Positions 27,669-57,665 of a DNA stretch of 64,000 nt are shown here, piece by piece. A program made the position numbers and the translations under genes. The stretch comes from Apostichopus japonicus (Eukaryota; Echinodermata; Holothuroidea; Aspidochirotida; Stichopodidae), in contig NC_092568.1 in NCBI RefSeq assembly GCF_037975245.1, forward strand, positions 6,927,501-6,991,500, read 5' to 3'. Position 1 is the first letter of the stretch; every line of letters begins with the position of its first letter. Under the pieces are notes generated by a model. The model worked only from the letters and a program-made list of their open reading frames with translations, did not search any database and was not told where the DNA came from.

Positions 27669-30600
27669 TTAAACCTCGATTCTTGGATCAGATGGTCTCC
27701 CCGCTGCGATGAGCTTGACTTCCTGCTTCCAGTTTGGTTTCTCTGTTCTCGTGTGCCAGACGTAGACCTAGGGAAGGCAATCGTAGAACATTTGTGACAT
27801 CTTTGACAGTTTCCAGCCATGGCTGGTGCTGTACCTCCAGCAGATGACTGACAAACTTAGCGTGCTATAAATATTCAGAACATGGTTTCCGGAACTTGGA
27901 TGTGATCCTTCCCAGCAGGCGTGGCGGAACGGGAAAATTATTGGGGGGGCTAATGTGTGGAGACTATCTAAGCGGAGCGCCACTATCGGTTGGCGCGGAG
28001 CGTACAAGAAAATTTTGGGTTTTTCAAACCCCCAGATGGCCGGAAATGGCACTTCCCGAGTGTTTTATGCTGCGAATACCTAGACCTAAAAAATGGGTCT
28101 CAAGCCTGCAATTTCTCAGATTGCACGTAAAAATCTGTAAAAACATTGTAATTTGTGTATTCGATGGTGTTTAAAGAGAGTAGCTATTACTCGTAGTGTA
28201 CTCGCAAAGACGTGTTTGAGTGTAGTAAGGGGATGTTGGAGAACTGGCTGAGGGAAGTCATTGGCCTAAGACGAAGTTGTGTTGCGCTTACCGGTACTCA
28301 CACTCACTGCTTCCACTTTTCACGGGGCGTGAAGACGCGGTTGGGGTGACAATGTGGTCTATAGCCAGGGGACGTGCCGAGGGTCCCCCCAGCATTTACT
28401 AAAATTATTACACCTACATAGTATACGTGTGCATCGGACAGATCGACAAGTATGCATTGAAAAATGGGCAGATGCACGTTTCGGAGCCTTGGTAAATATT
28501 GGGGGGGCTTATCATGCATTTGCCCCCTCAACTTTTTCATTGGGGGATGAGCCCCCCCAAGCCCCCCCCCCCCCCCCCGGTTCCGCCGCCACTGCTTCCC
28601 AGTGTTCCTGAGGATCGTCAAGTTAGACGAGATGAAGTCTCACAGCAGCTAACATTTGTTGATGTTTGCATAGTGAACGACTTCTTAACATCATTTGACC
28701 GTGTTGGCATATTAGGGGGCAATATTGAGGACCGTTCAGGGACTCCAAAGGCTTAAGAAGCTTAAACAGCATATTCACATGAAAACCTATCCGTTTGATA
28801 ATTGTGCATGTATTATCAGCACCTTATATGATATATCGCTTTCTCTTTCCAATAGGTGTTCCGAGAATATTTCTGTTCCCATGACCACCACTGAACATCC
28901 ACATCTGACAAAACAAAGGTGAACCTCACATTTAGAAGAGGCCATGGCACCTCAATCAACTATGATGGATTGCAGTCAAGTCAGACGAAGTTGGTTCAAA
29001 ATCAATGAAAAATGGAAAAACAACAACAACAGAACCAATGCCCATTTCCCTACTTTACATTAACTGTTCTCAGCAAACAATTACCACTAGTACTAGCCTT
29101 GTTTAAAATACCAATCTCTGGGTTTAAGTCATTGTAACTAGCTGTTTTAGCATGATAATCAGATGATTAGCATGCTAATCAACTGATCCAATTCATCGCC
29201 CAGTTGGGACAACTTTTCTTAAACTGTACTTTCTGCTCTTGCTTCAAAACACCCGTACTGAGGGTATGAATATCCTGTTACTATCAGATAAAGAACCAAG
29301 CCTTCCAGCCGCCATTTTTGAAGTTGTCAACTTCCATGCATGGAAGTTGACAACTTCAAAAATGGCGGGTGTGCATATTTAATCATGAGATTACTGGTGT
29401 GGATGCCATTCTAGCCAATTTTTCCAATCTTTCAAATTTGTTATCATTTTTCAGTCATTTTTTTCTTCTTTCAGTTACCTATGCAAATAACATTTTGAAA
29501 CAGTATGGTTTCAAATTAACAGTGAGATATTTAGTAAGGATTCTTTTTGTTTGTGGCAAATTAGCCAAACAGTATATATAGTTTTACGTTTTGTTAGTTT
29601 CCTATTGTTATGCCGAGCCAAGTTTATGACCTTTCATCGGATCTGAAGCCAACTTTGAAGCTAGAGAAACCTTCAAGTAAGGAAACCCACTTCAAGTATG
29701 TTTTCTTCTTCTTTTTATGTTGTTGTTTGGCATTGTTTTTCATTTTATAGTTTGCAGATCTTCAAATCAGCAAATCTTCCAAAAGAAAACTTTCAAGATG
29801 AAGACAATGCAGGTATGACAAGAGGGGGGAAACTGCCCTGGGGTCACTGAAGGGGCCCCAGGAAAATTGTAGAGGGGTCTGGGAAAATATGAGATAAAGA
29901 ATATTGTTTTCTGATTTTCATACCAAAAGGCAATCAAAGGCAAAATGGAAAGTGCAAAAAAGAGGGCTCGGTAAAGTCACTGTCACACAGGCCTTACTTG
30001 GTAAGCGATGTCTCTGCATGTATGCAGTACATGATAATTAGGCCTGCAAAGCTTTGTCAGAAAGTGGGAGGCAACGCAGAAATTTGACAGTACAAAATGA
30101 CTGAGCAGACATTCTCACGTACACCCTGCAATAAACCATTTATAACAATTGAAATAAAAACGTGAAAAAAATATAAGAGAACTTTCCAATTTTCCTAACT
30201 GGCAACAGAGAGGTTACCATCATTGGGAATCAATCTTGATCTCTTGACTTAAATAATGTCCAGTTTGAATCTTGAAACTTTGTGTCTCTTAAAGCTTTAT
30301 GTAAAGGACCGGGTGGTTAGGGAAGTCTGGTGGTGATATTCATGGGCGAAGAGAGATATGGTAGGCAAGAGAAGACGGAAGTTACGTCTGTAAGTCTGTA
30401 AGTGCTTGAACTGTTTCCCCACTCATGAGCTTTCGTAGAGCTCTTGATGAAAAACTTAGATTCAAAGGGGAAAGCTAATCGAAAATAAACAGATATATTT
30501 GTATACGTAAAATGTTAGATTTCGTGTATAAACCACTTTGTGAAAGGTCCTGACCACCATCTTTTTCGGGTTTCTAACCCTCAACTTCAAGGAGGTTGGA

Positions 30601-33600
30601 AGGCAAATATATCAACATCACAATCTTCCCTGCCTATAGCAAATACCACCAAAGTATCCTGTTTTTTGCCAAAAACAGGGGAGATTGATTATCTACCAGA
30701 GTTCCTGATGCTAGCCAAACTGAATGCTACTCTGCACAAATTCATGGTTAAACACACAGTGTACTATATCAGTAGTCAAGCCAAATTTGTCTGCACACAT
30801 TTAAAGTAGTGCTAGCCATTGAAACACCCACAGCACCAGTTTACAATCATACAGTGGCTGGGGTAGTTTATGCTATCAGTAACCAATTACTAATGCTGAA
30901 AGTGACTTTCAGGACTGTTTACAACTTTGCAATCATACAGTGTCTGTTTAATTAATTAGGTGAGCTTAAGGCTGAGTCCTAATGGCAGTACTTGGGGTAG
31001 TTTATTCTATCAGTAACCATTTATTAAAGGGTGTGAAGACTTGCGCAGAAAGAAACGTCTAATGCCATTAATTTCACCTAGTTTCGAATGAGGTGTAACA
31101 GAAGTGTTAAACACCACCATCGATCCCATAAAATACACACACAGTGAATTAAGCGAGTGAATTTGAGGAATTTTTACAATCATAAAGTGGCTGGATAATT
31201 AATTAGGTGTGCTCAAGGATGAATCCTAATGGTGGTACTTGGGGTAGTTTATGCTATCAAGAATAAATCAATGTTTTAAGGCTCGAGTGAATTTGAGGAC
31301 TGTTTTTCTATAGGCAGTGCTTATCCCTACACTAGTTCGGAGGGCTGAAATTGCAAATAAAGTAGTGCATACAGTATATTTACATTTATAGTCAGTCAGT
31401 GATGCTGTTTGATGGTTTTGTAACTTACCAGACTTTGGAATACCTCAGATATTACAAATAAAATTTCTCATATCAAAATAGAAAACAATTAGTAAAATAA
31501 GTATTTAGATAATAAGTAGGGCAGTACAAACCTTGCTGCAGTTATCAGCTTTCGGTTCCAAGTCCGACAATGTGACACCAAGAGATGTTAACAGAGAAGA
31601 TTCTACGTAGCCTCGTCGTGACCTGATGTCAAATCTGGCTTCTGGATGGCTGGTCAGGAGACTAAGGTTGATAGCAAAACCAGCCATGTCCATAGCAAAA
31701 GGCCTGCTTGGGTCCCAGACAGTATACCAACCGGTCACTTTCCCAGACGAAGAAACGATGGGTCTTTCAAATCGCAAACCTCCAACAAGACCAACTGGCC
31801 AGACGGATGCTTTTCTTGTGTGCCTCATCTTCAAGTCATACCAAAAATTGATAACACAGAAACTAATATAGTTATTGAATGTATTAAATAAAATGTGGTA
31901 ATAATGACAGACCAAAGATAGTAATAATTCCCCCAAAACACCCCCAAAAATAGGAAAGTGGTGAATTTGCTGCAGTCATCAAACTATCTCAATGGTAGAT
32001 AAATAACATCAAAATGTCTCAAATATACTCAACATAATGTTTTTAACCATACTAAAGCATTCTCACCTCACGGAATAACTGTAGACTGTATGTGTTATCA
32101 TCGTCTGCAAAATAAACCACTCCCGGTTTTAACTTTTCTTCCCTATGGGCTTTGAGTAACCATTCTATGCCTGCATTCCTCTGGTCAACACCTCTTGGTT
32201 GCTTCCAGTTTGGGTCTGTGCTTTTTAATTGAAACTGCTCGTTGGTTTTCACATGTAAATGAGTGAATGGTAACCCACAGTCTTGTAGAAAGTTACCGAC
32301 TAAATCTGTCTTCTCTGTGGAATCTTCAACAACTATCCAATGAAAGTTTTTGACGTGAAGGAAAGCTAAGGTGAGCCGTACAAGTTCTGCCTTTTGAACT
32401 GGCCTAGTGAACGTAGGTGTTATTGCATAGATAAATGGCAGGTTATTAACCTCTCCTTTAGATTGGATACTCTTCTCAGAAAGATCTTCATAATGTTTTA
32501 ACTTTGCCTTCAGCATCTGTACTTCAAGAAAACTACTGTGCTCTGCAGGGGGTGGCGGTTTGTCTGTAGCTTCACAACTGAATCCTTTTAATGTGACAAA
32601 TGAATATATAATATAAACATGTTAACATATTGTTTCTTTTGAAACTTAAAAACTTGAATGCCAAAAAATGCCAAACATAATGATCTTGTGTGCCATACCA
32701 AACAGAAGAAATAACCCAGTACATACATAACAATAAGAACACATGTACGACGTAGATGATCTACAGGTACTGTACAGTAGGGGGCCGTGTCATTCCGCCA
32801 TCGGTACATTCCGCTCTAGAAAATGTGCTCTTTCCGTCATAGAAAAAGTGGCATTCCGCCATGTTCCCTGATAGCGGTAAAGCACTTTCTGTATGGCGGA
32901 AAGAGCACATTATTGTGGGTGCACTGTACTGTAGGCCTATATGCACTGTATATTGCTTTGCTTCACACTACATAGGCCCGCAAAATCCACAAAATTGGTC
33001 ATTTCAATCAAGAATCAGAATTGGTCTTTTTAATAAACAATCAGCCTAATTTAATCCAATTTATTCAACTAACAATTATATATTTGAAGAATGAAGGCTA
33101 TTATTTGAATACTATTCACTTAACCTGTATATATAGTCAGTATTGCGAAGTTCGGCATACTGCGAAGTTCGGACACCCTAAGAAATACACGATTTCACCA
33201 TGAAAACCTACAGGAAGAGCCAAATTTCACCAAAAAGTACGAAGCTACAGTTATTTTCTCTCCAAAATGACCCTTGTGCAAGAAATTACTTACATATTTG
33301 TCAATAAAATGACGAAGATCTATGAAGTCTGTATTTTATCACCAGCGCCACACTGTAGGTTGGGTGTCCGAACTTCGCAATACTCTAGCAAAGAAATACC
33401 AGTTCCACAATCACGAAGAATCTTCTTGGAATACAACGTGAAAACAGTTTGCAGGAAAGAAAGTTTGACCGTGTATCGTACTAAAACAAATTTCTCCCAC
33501 CATATCAAGTATATTTTCTTGTGATTTAAACCAGAAGATTTAGTTTTGGGGTGTTTTAAGGCTTAGGTGTCCGAACTTCGAAGTGACCATGCTACATCAA

Positions 33601-35611
33601 AGACTGGGTATCAATTCCGAACATTGCATAATGCCATCGTAAAGGATGAAAACCTATGACGGAAAGGTATGGCGGTATTTACCTACTGCGGAATGGCACT
33701 AGATCCGTTACAGTACTAGTTACAACTGTCACTTTGTAACTAAATATATATAAAATGACAAAGCAGAAGCATGCAAAAATATAGGTCAGCTCAGTTTCAC
33801 ATGTCATCTTGATAAACGATACTGCAGAAAACCTGGTCAGGAGGTCTTTCCATTTCTGGATAAAATAAGGACTGCCATATCTGATACGAAGTGATTATTC
33901 GCAGGGCAGCCCGGCGAATAACGTACACAGACACCTTATTCGCAGGGCTGTGACGATTTTGGAAATAGGTATATTATTGGCTTTCGATGACATCATTTTT
34001 GATGTGACGTCATTCATTTGGGTCTCGGGGCGCAAACCCCAAGTTCTTTCATGTCTTTCAGTTTCAGACTTACAAAATCAGATTCTACATTTTACATGTT
34101 AACAGATGCTACATTTTAAATGTCATGAATTATTAGAAAAATATGGTTTTTGAAACGACTGACATAAGAAGAACTTAATTGCATTGCACATTAAATTTAC
34201 GATTCAGCCCTAGGGGCCTAGGCCCCAGGCCTAAGAGTGTACGTAAGTTCTAACGTAGGCAGGCTATATATAGCCTAAAATACATGTCATTAGCGTTACT
34301 TTTAGGCTAGGCTAAATGGACTGACCAACGGTTAGCCACTGCCTAGTCTTGCTAACGTTAGGTGTAGGCAGTGATTAAGGATATGAAAGGATAGAACAGT
34401 TGGCCCCAAATTATGAGATTGAATCTTTTGCAAGTTCCCAGATTTATGAGATGCAAAAAGGGCTTCTGAAAAGTCAATTTTGGGGTCCTCAATTATGCCA
34501 ATCTTTATGGCCCCATAACGTCAAATATAGGTAGCTACTTAATCCTTATTTGAGGGGCTTGGAAGGCCGGTTTTGCTATTGATACCAGTCAGTTTAGGGG
34601 CCTTGAAAAAGCCAACCTTTTGGGCCCAAATAGTCTTAGCTACTTCATAAGCTAATTTTTGGAACCCCAGCAGTTCAATTTTAAAAGCTTATTTTAAGGG
34701 AGCTTATCTTGGGATTCCCCAAAAGCCGACATTGCCCGAAAGCCAATATGGTCAAGGGTGTGACACCCCCCCCCCCTCCCAAACCTTTACATGCAAATGA
34801 GCAGTCACTCTGCAAAAACAAAGGTGAAAATGAGGGATGACATTTTTTTTCTGTTGGCGGTACTAATGCTAGACTGGTTCAATCTTAAGGCCCTAGGCTC
34901 CCAAAACCAATCCTAACAGCATTAAGATAGGAATCCCAAAGGCTAATAAATTCCCCAAACTATAGGAGCTCCCGATTAAGACTCTCAAAAAGCCAGCTGG
35001 TGCTCAAAAGCAAACTCGAATAGCCCCAAAGTTACTGAGCCCATTAACCCAGCTGTCTAAGGCTGCCCTGTGAATAAGGTGTATGTTTCTGGCTATTCGC
35101 AGGGCAGCCCTGCAAATAAGGTGTCTGTGTCCGGCTGTTCGCAGGGCTGCCCTGTGAATAAGATACTTGTGTCCTGCTATTCGCAGGGCTGCCCTGCGAA
35201 TAAGATGTTTGTGTCCAGCTATTCGCAGGGCTGCCCTGCGAATAAGCTGTATGTGTCTGGCTATTCGCAGGGCTGCCCTGCGAATAAGCCCCACCTATCT
35301 GATATGCCATTAAAAATGTGGTTCCTAATTTCACTTAGGCCTAACTTTACGGTCCGTGTTGGAGAAGAGGAAGGATAGTTAAAATGACGGCAAGATGAAC
35401 TTTTTGCATAAGGACACATGTTCGTTCCTTCAACTTAGTTCTATGAATATTTATGTATAGGTGGGCCTGCAAACCAGTTCCACGAACGACCACGAAGCAG
35501 AATTCATGCACGAACTAAGGAAAACTTACCGTATAGATACGTAATCCACACAGTGACTGTAGAAAATGCAACTATATAAAAAAAGAGTAAAAACTTAGTA
35601 TTGGATAACAT
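27669..35611 (-). CDS. B3GAT3: Galactosylgalactosylxylosylprotein 3-beta-glucuronosyltransferase (GlcAT-I), complete
   Basis: Golgi type II enzyme that adds glucuronic acid from UDP-GlcA to Gal-Gal-Xyl on proteoglycan core proteins, finishing the linker for heparan and chondroitin sulfate. Exons in transcript order: 35611-35530, 32542-32067, 31828-31532, 27767-27669; phases agree, total 317 aa, slightly shorter than the vertebrate enzyme. Residues 1-27 are a short cytoplasmic start plus membrane anchor ([21 protein letters not shown]). The catalytic domain begins at YAITPTF (66-72). DDD 174-176 in [10 protein letters not shown] is the Mn/UDP site, and VGGLRFE ends at E207, the expected catalytic base. 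VWHTRTEKP and the C-terminal IEV match the family end. The family is clear; the choice of GlcAT-I over GlcAT-P/S rests on the overall resemblance and IEV tail. Introns 1 and 3 are full of transposons. Confidence 0.93.
27916..28594 (+). mobile_element. hAT-type element, 679 bp, perfect 8-bp TSD
   Basis: Ends CAGGCGTGGCGGAAC and (right, reverse complemented) CAGTGGCGGCGGAAC, with identical octamers CTTCCCAG on both sides (27908-27915, 28595-28602). It is an inverse copy of the 24481-25509 element without the nested fragment. A hairpin core is at 27977-27996. It lies in the last intron of the glucuronyltransferase gene. It carries several short open frames but no transposase motifs. Confidence 0.92.
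29309..29368. repeat. Perfect 60-bp palindrome, no spacer
   Basis: Arms of 30 bases run from CCGCCATTTTTGAAG inward to the centre CATG|CATG and out again; each base pairs with its mirror. The next base outward on each side no longer pairs. It could extrude as a cruciform, or fold into a 30-bp stem in the pre-mRNA. Confidence 0.95.
30830..31275. repeat. Diverged direct repeat, about three copies
   Basis: Recurring blocks: TTACAATCATACAGTGGCTG, GGGGTAGTTTATGCTATCAG, AATTAATTAGGTGAGCT and GAGTCCTAATGGCAGTACTTG. They appear in the same order with partial deletions. No coding potential was recognised. Confidence 0.6.
32767..33716. mobile_element. TIR element carrying a nested second element
   Basis: The left end runs from CTGTACAGTAGGGGGCC to GTCATTCCGCC. 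The right end, reverse complemented, runs from CTGTAACGGATC to GTGCCATTCCGC, an imperfect inverted pair. Subterminal palindromic blocks repeat AATGTGCTCTTTCCG and its complement at 32820-32912. The 33131-33594 element sits inside. Boundaries are approximate and no target duplication was confirmed. It lies in B3GAT intron 1. Confidence 0.45.
33131..33594 (+). mobile_element. Short TIR element, copy 1
   Basis: Both ends begin with TA and then carry GCGAAGTTCGG or TTCGAAGTTCGGACACC in inverted orientation. A second copy lies inverted at 37698-38192, with the whole interior conserved (GAAATACACGATTTCACCATG, CACCAGCGCCACACTG, TCACGAAGAATCTTCTTGG). The TA starts suggest a Tc1/mariner-like TA target, but this is an inference. 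No transposase is present. Confidence 0.7.
33873..35309. mobile_element. Possible element ending in palindromic 42-bp units
   Basis: Near-mirror sequences TGCCATATCTGATA (left) and TATCTGATATGCC (right) border the interval. Inside the left border are one and a half copies of the TTATTCGCAGGGC palindromic unit (33893-33955); inside the right border are five to six copies (35060-35290). The interior also has a C-run at about 34767. It is unclassified and lies in B3GAT intron 1. Confidence 0.4.
35060..35290. repeat. 42-bp tandem array with palindromic core
   Basis: The TTCGCAGGGC cores begin one base after 35095, 35137, 35179, 35221 and 35263, an exact 42-bp period, with a partial copy before. 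Each unit contains TTCGCAGGGC-T-GCCCTGCGAA or a near variant, a 10-bp-arm hairpin. Because 42 is a multiple of three, several frames stay open across the array; these are not taken as genes. Confidence 0.92.
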
Positions 35612-37212
35612 GCCTCTTCGTGGTGACATTGCGAATTACTTTCCAGTTCCCGGCACGATTGACATAGGTAGTTACATGTTTCTCTGTAATGAGTGAATGA
35701 CACAGACTTTGTAACCTGCAAAGTTTTTGGCTACGTACGTACGTCTGCTCGGTGAAATTTTAAGTTGTGTGCCACTTTAAACCCATGAGAAGCCGTCTTT
35801 GCCAAAACCAGACGGCAGCAATAGAGCTGCAGAACAGTATGGCTCTGCAATAGGGTTTCTTGTAGCGTATGAAATAACGAATGCTTTAATTATAGCATTT
35901 TACACATGGTGAGGGATACTGTTTTGTATCATCTGGTCCATAATTTGTTGTTTATATGTTTGTCCCGTGGAGGCTTTTAATGTTTATCAAGCATTCATGA
36001 AAATCCAATTGCATGTTGGGAGTGTTAGCTCAGTGGTTAACGCCGGTGCCTTTCAATCACTGGGTCCCGAGTTCGAGTCACTCCAAGATTTATGTATGTC
36101 GTCCAGTTACAGAGTTAATTGTTGACAATTCATAATCATTGCCGTTAAAGTAAGAATCTAAGAGACTAACTTTGGTCATCTTGCTGCTTTGATAAGCCAA
36201 TGCATGGCTTTTTTCGCGAGTTCCTGCTTGCAGGAGGATATAAAATACATACATACATGTTAGCTTGCAGCTTGTTACATGGAGCTTAAAACTAGGCATA
36301 CGCATGGCAAGTGGAAAAAAAAGATTGAATGTTTCAATTAAGTTTAATAGATCAATTAAGCAGTATGCATAGTGATTAGGTGTGAAGGATTTTTCATTAG
36401 CTCTAATAGGTAAACTAACACCATATGCATTTACAATTTGCCTCCAAATCCTCACCATCGGCTTAGATGTTGATGACAAAATTAATTGAGTGATGATACT
36501 TAGGACCCTTTTACCATGTCATGTGAACATAATTATTGAGTGAAACATCTGGGTGATAGCTTTGGAAAGGGGGGGGGGACTTAAATATTTTGAGGTAATG
36601 AAGTTCTAATGCGAGCCTTCGTTCAATGCATCTCGCACATGATGTTTGGTACATTGAACTTGAAATAAGGAACATTAGCTTCCTGGCTGCCAGTTTAGGC
36701 AAAATCGCTGTTGAGTACTCTGTCGTCAGGATTAGTATAAAACAAGTATTCATTCATGCCAGTAACGCAACCATAGTCGATTCCTTAAAAAAATCCATTA
36801 TTTGGTTTTCTTACAGTAACAAGTCAATACAGTATAAGTAATATGACTACGTTTAGAATGATAAACGTTACAGTGCAAAGAGAGACACACCACTTTTCCT
36901 TAATATTACCGCAAATAAATGGTGACTAATTTGCGCAGGACCAAGATGTGTATCATTTGTCCTCATTTTGGTGGTGAGTGTCCTGTATATGCCTAGAATA
37001 GACATGACGTCACAGCACAACTACTCTTCACCAACACAATTTCTTACGCAGTGCAGCTGTAGGCTAGTTTAGTCGTCAACTACCGGTACCGAAGTACAGT
37101 ACATAATTGATTGTAACGCTAGGCTAATCCAAACTCTGTTAGCTCAGTGTGAAAAAGGACAAAAACATTGTCAGTTGCGACTAGAAATCACCGTCAGGAT
37201 TTATGCACAAAA
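35612..37212. promoter_or_regulatory. Shared intergenic region between B3GAT and BROX starts
   Basis: The glucuronyltransferase starts at 35611 on - and BROX at 37213 on +, so this 1.6 kb should contain both promoters and 5' UTRs. No TATA box or CpG-rich core stands out. A tRNA-like repeat sits at about 36015-36090 and a G-run at 36570. The sequence nearest BROX (37000-37200) has few long homopolymers and may hold its promoter. No specific motif is claimed. Confidence 0.5.
36015..36090 (+). pseudogene. tRNA-like sequence, degenerate or SINE head
   Basis: GGGAGTG and CACTCC can pair as an acceptor stem. TTAGCTCAGTGGTTAA resembles the D arm with A box, and GAGTTCGAGTC the B box. The anticodon stem has a mismatch and the T stem does not pair, so a working tRNA is unlikely. 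A decayed tRNA or a SINE head fits better. Confidence 0.45.
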
Positions 37213-54950
<17,738 letters not shown>

Positions 54951-57366
54951 TTAATAGTCCCGGGGGTGAGACGTCACTCAAGCCTTTATGACACATCTCA
55001 AAAGCACCTTTCCACCACTCATGAACTCTTGCTGATGTGTGCAATTATGGCTTGCATATCGGTACCTGTAGTTTTCTAATATTTTAGTGTTCAATTCAAT
55101 GTTGAACGTTGCTACTTCCAGAAAAGACCGGTACGAACAATTTAGGGCTATGGACCCTCAAGAGCTGTAATGGAAGTTTGCTGGTGGCAGAGGTGTTTCC
55201 AAGAGAGGACAGAGAGTTATGCAACCTTTACACAAAGTAGATGAATACTGTATGTACCTGATGTAGGTGTGTCAGCAGCTTGGTATAATTCTTATTATGT
55301 GACAAGCTGATTTAGTAGGAGGGGTTGGGGAAGGTGAAAGGGGGGGGGAGATGGTTGGAGGTGGGGTTAACTATATTACTTTAGGTTATTTTATTCATCT
55401 GTAAAATATTCTTTGTATTGTAGGAAATCAATTTGACAGTTTTGTAAATACATTGAAATATGCTAGGAATTAGTGTGCATATTAAAGAGATGTGGAAAAA
55501 TATTGATTTCATGTAAAGATTTAATTTTAACCAGGTTTAAAATATTTAATTTTAACCAGGTTTGAAAAAGTGGAGCTAGTGTAAATACTTTCTCTGTTTT
55601 GTTTTTTGTGGAAATATTAACTTTACAAAAAATTGTGATAAAATTTAATTTCTAAATAATGATTTATCTACTGTCTTTTAATAATATGAAATATATTTAA
55701 TAGCTCTCCTAAGCTCCTATAAGTCTCTAAGAGCAACCCAGGAGATATATTCTGAAGCCTCAAGTACTGTTAGTGACCCACACAGCCGACCTAGAAGTCA
55801 CAACCTAAACCAGCACTACGTACTAACCCCTCCCCCCCCCCCCCAACACCGGTAGGCTTGAGGGCACCCTTAGGATATGTTTACTTCCCATTTTTCAAAC
55901 ATTGTTAATAAAGAAAATGTTGAGAAATTATTTTTAACACAGTATATACTTGGTAAATACAAAGTGATTCTAAATCCCAGGTGTTCTTTTTCTTGATGGC
56001 ACACATTTTACAGGTGGAGCTTACTTCGAAAAGCTTTCTTTCAATTGTGATTGGCTCTTTGGGGAAAGCTAACTCATTAATAATTATATTTTTAGGCGTT
56101 TGCTTTAGTTCCACCGAAACTAACACTTTGAATATCATCCCATAACAGTTATCTCACTGAAGTTGCAGGGATAAGGGGTGGTTTTTTTGGCAGCTAACAG
56201 ACTCCTTGGTCAGATTTGAATTATCACTTGAATCAGGTCTCGTAAATATTTAATTTTGTTTTACATATGCTGTTTTAAGTTATTGCATGATCAAATATTT
56301 TGTAGCTCTCAACTATTCTATAAAAATAATTTTAGAGGAGAGAATATATCAACAAGAAGTTACTACATTTGAAGTTCCTTATAATCTTTTTTCTTCTTCG
56401 AGTCCAGAATCAGTAATTTACAGACGCTGTTTACCCACCGATTAACCTTCAAGGCTACACCTGTATTCCTCTCCCTTTACCAGATGCTGCTGGTAGTTAC
56501 ATTGAGTAATATCAAACTGCTTCTACCCTGGATTTGATGCCCAGTTAAACTAAAGTTCTCTATGATGGCCGGGACGATGCTTTATATTATTTGACTGTCT
56601 ATGAAATATCGTTTAACTGGTGGTACAGTTTAGATGTGAAGAGAAATGATCCATATTGTTTTTTTTTGTGTCACTTGTAAAGACAAACCATGACAACATA
56701 ATGTGTTAAATAATTTCTTAGGTCGGTCTAAAGAAAATAAGATTGTCTCAATTTTATGTGAAAGATGTTAATCGTTCACAACATGTAAAATATAAAATAT
56801 TTGAAAAGTTCAAAAATCATGATTAGATGTAAGTCCTGTTTATTTTATTGCTTTTTAAAAAATATTAAAAAATTATAAAAATATTAAAAAAATACAAAAT
56901 AATTTGCATTTTCAATACTTTAGAAAGACATTTTACAAGAAACTTCAGTCGATAAGATATGAAACAATTTGCACCCTCAAAAATCAAAATTCATATTTAC
57001 ATATAGTACTGACATTTGGAATCTTAGAAAAAGGTATCTTCAAATTTTCTCTCTGAAATGAAGATCATTCACGTTTCGTTATTTGATGCTAAAGGATCAT
57101 GAAGCCTTGCAGATAAACCAGCTGGAATATAATTAATATATTCATTTATTCATTCTTACCTTTCTTGCAGTCTACCTCATCCTATTAATCTAATACGTAC
57201 ATTTTCTTGAAGCTATAAAAATGAAAACCCTATATGCCACTTTCAGCTTCCCATTTTCCTCCTAATCTACAAAGACCAAACCTCAAAATTCGTCTTCCAT
57301 ATTTTCATGGAAAAATTATTAAACGCAAAAGGGAATTCTTGATTAATGAACATCCTCATAAGCAAA
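54951..57366 (+). other. BROX 3' UTR and downstream flank
   Basis: No gene was recognised. It holds a G-run at 55340, a C-run at 55830, an AATAAA at 55907-55912 and several AT-rich stretches. AATAAA 957 bases past the stop is the best poly(A) candidate seen for BROX, but is not proven. Confidence 0.45.
55907..55912 (+). terminator. Candidate poly(A) signal for BROX
   Basis: AATAAA on the coding strand downstream of the BROX stop, giving a 3' UTR of just under 1 kb. Confidence 0.35.
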
Positions 57367-57369
57367 CTT

Positions 57370-57665
57370 GCTGTCCCGGATGTGTAACTTGACCCTGGTC
57401 ATTGGTAACTTGTCATGCCTACACACCAAAGTGTGCACAATTCAAACAATCTCTCCTGGGGCACCACAGCCATGTGTCCCCTGGGGGACTTCCCATAGGG
57501 TGCAGCCACAAACCGGCGCACGCAACTATATTTACAAGTCACCTCGCAAGTCCCCATTTATACACCTGGGTGAAGAGAGGCAATGGAGATAAAGTACCTT
57601 GCCCAAGGACACAACGCAGTGATCTGGCCAGGGCTCGAACCTGTAATCCTTAGATCACAAGTCCA
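57370..57665 (-). mobile_element. tRNA-derived SINE
   Basis: On the - strand it starts with a tRNA-like head (GGCAGTGGACTTGTGATCTA, then the B box GGTTCGAGCCC at about 57629-57639). This is followed by TTGTGTCCTTGGGCAAGGTA and CACCCAGGTGTATAAATGGG, phrases I associate with SINE families widespread in marine invertebrates. It ends in unrelated body sequence near 57370. Exact ends and target duplication were not determined. Confidence 0.7.

Larger units (their letters stand above)
28603..31531 (-). other. B3GAT intron 3, remaining part
   Basis: No further exon was recognised. It contains the 60-bp palindrome at 29309-29368 and a three-copy diverged repeat at about 30830-31275. Confidence 0.6.

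Noticed and set aside
32571-32577. Alternative acceptor for glucuronyltransferase exon 2
   Set aside because: It would need a phase-2 donor; the acceptor before 32542 matches the phase-1 donor of exon 1 and has a better C-rich tract.
35004-35378. Tandem-repeat protein, or CRISPR-like array, at the 42-bp repeats
   Set aside because: Frames stay open only because the period is a multiple of three. Units are contiguous with no unique spacers, and this is animal DNA inside an intron.
36015-36090. Functional tRNA gene
   Set aside because: T stem and anticodon stem do not pair; better as a degenerate tRNA or SINE head.
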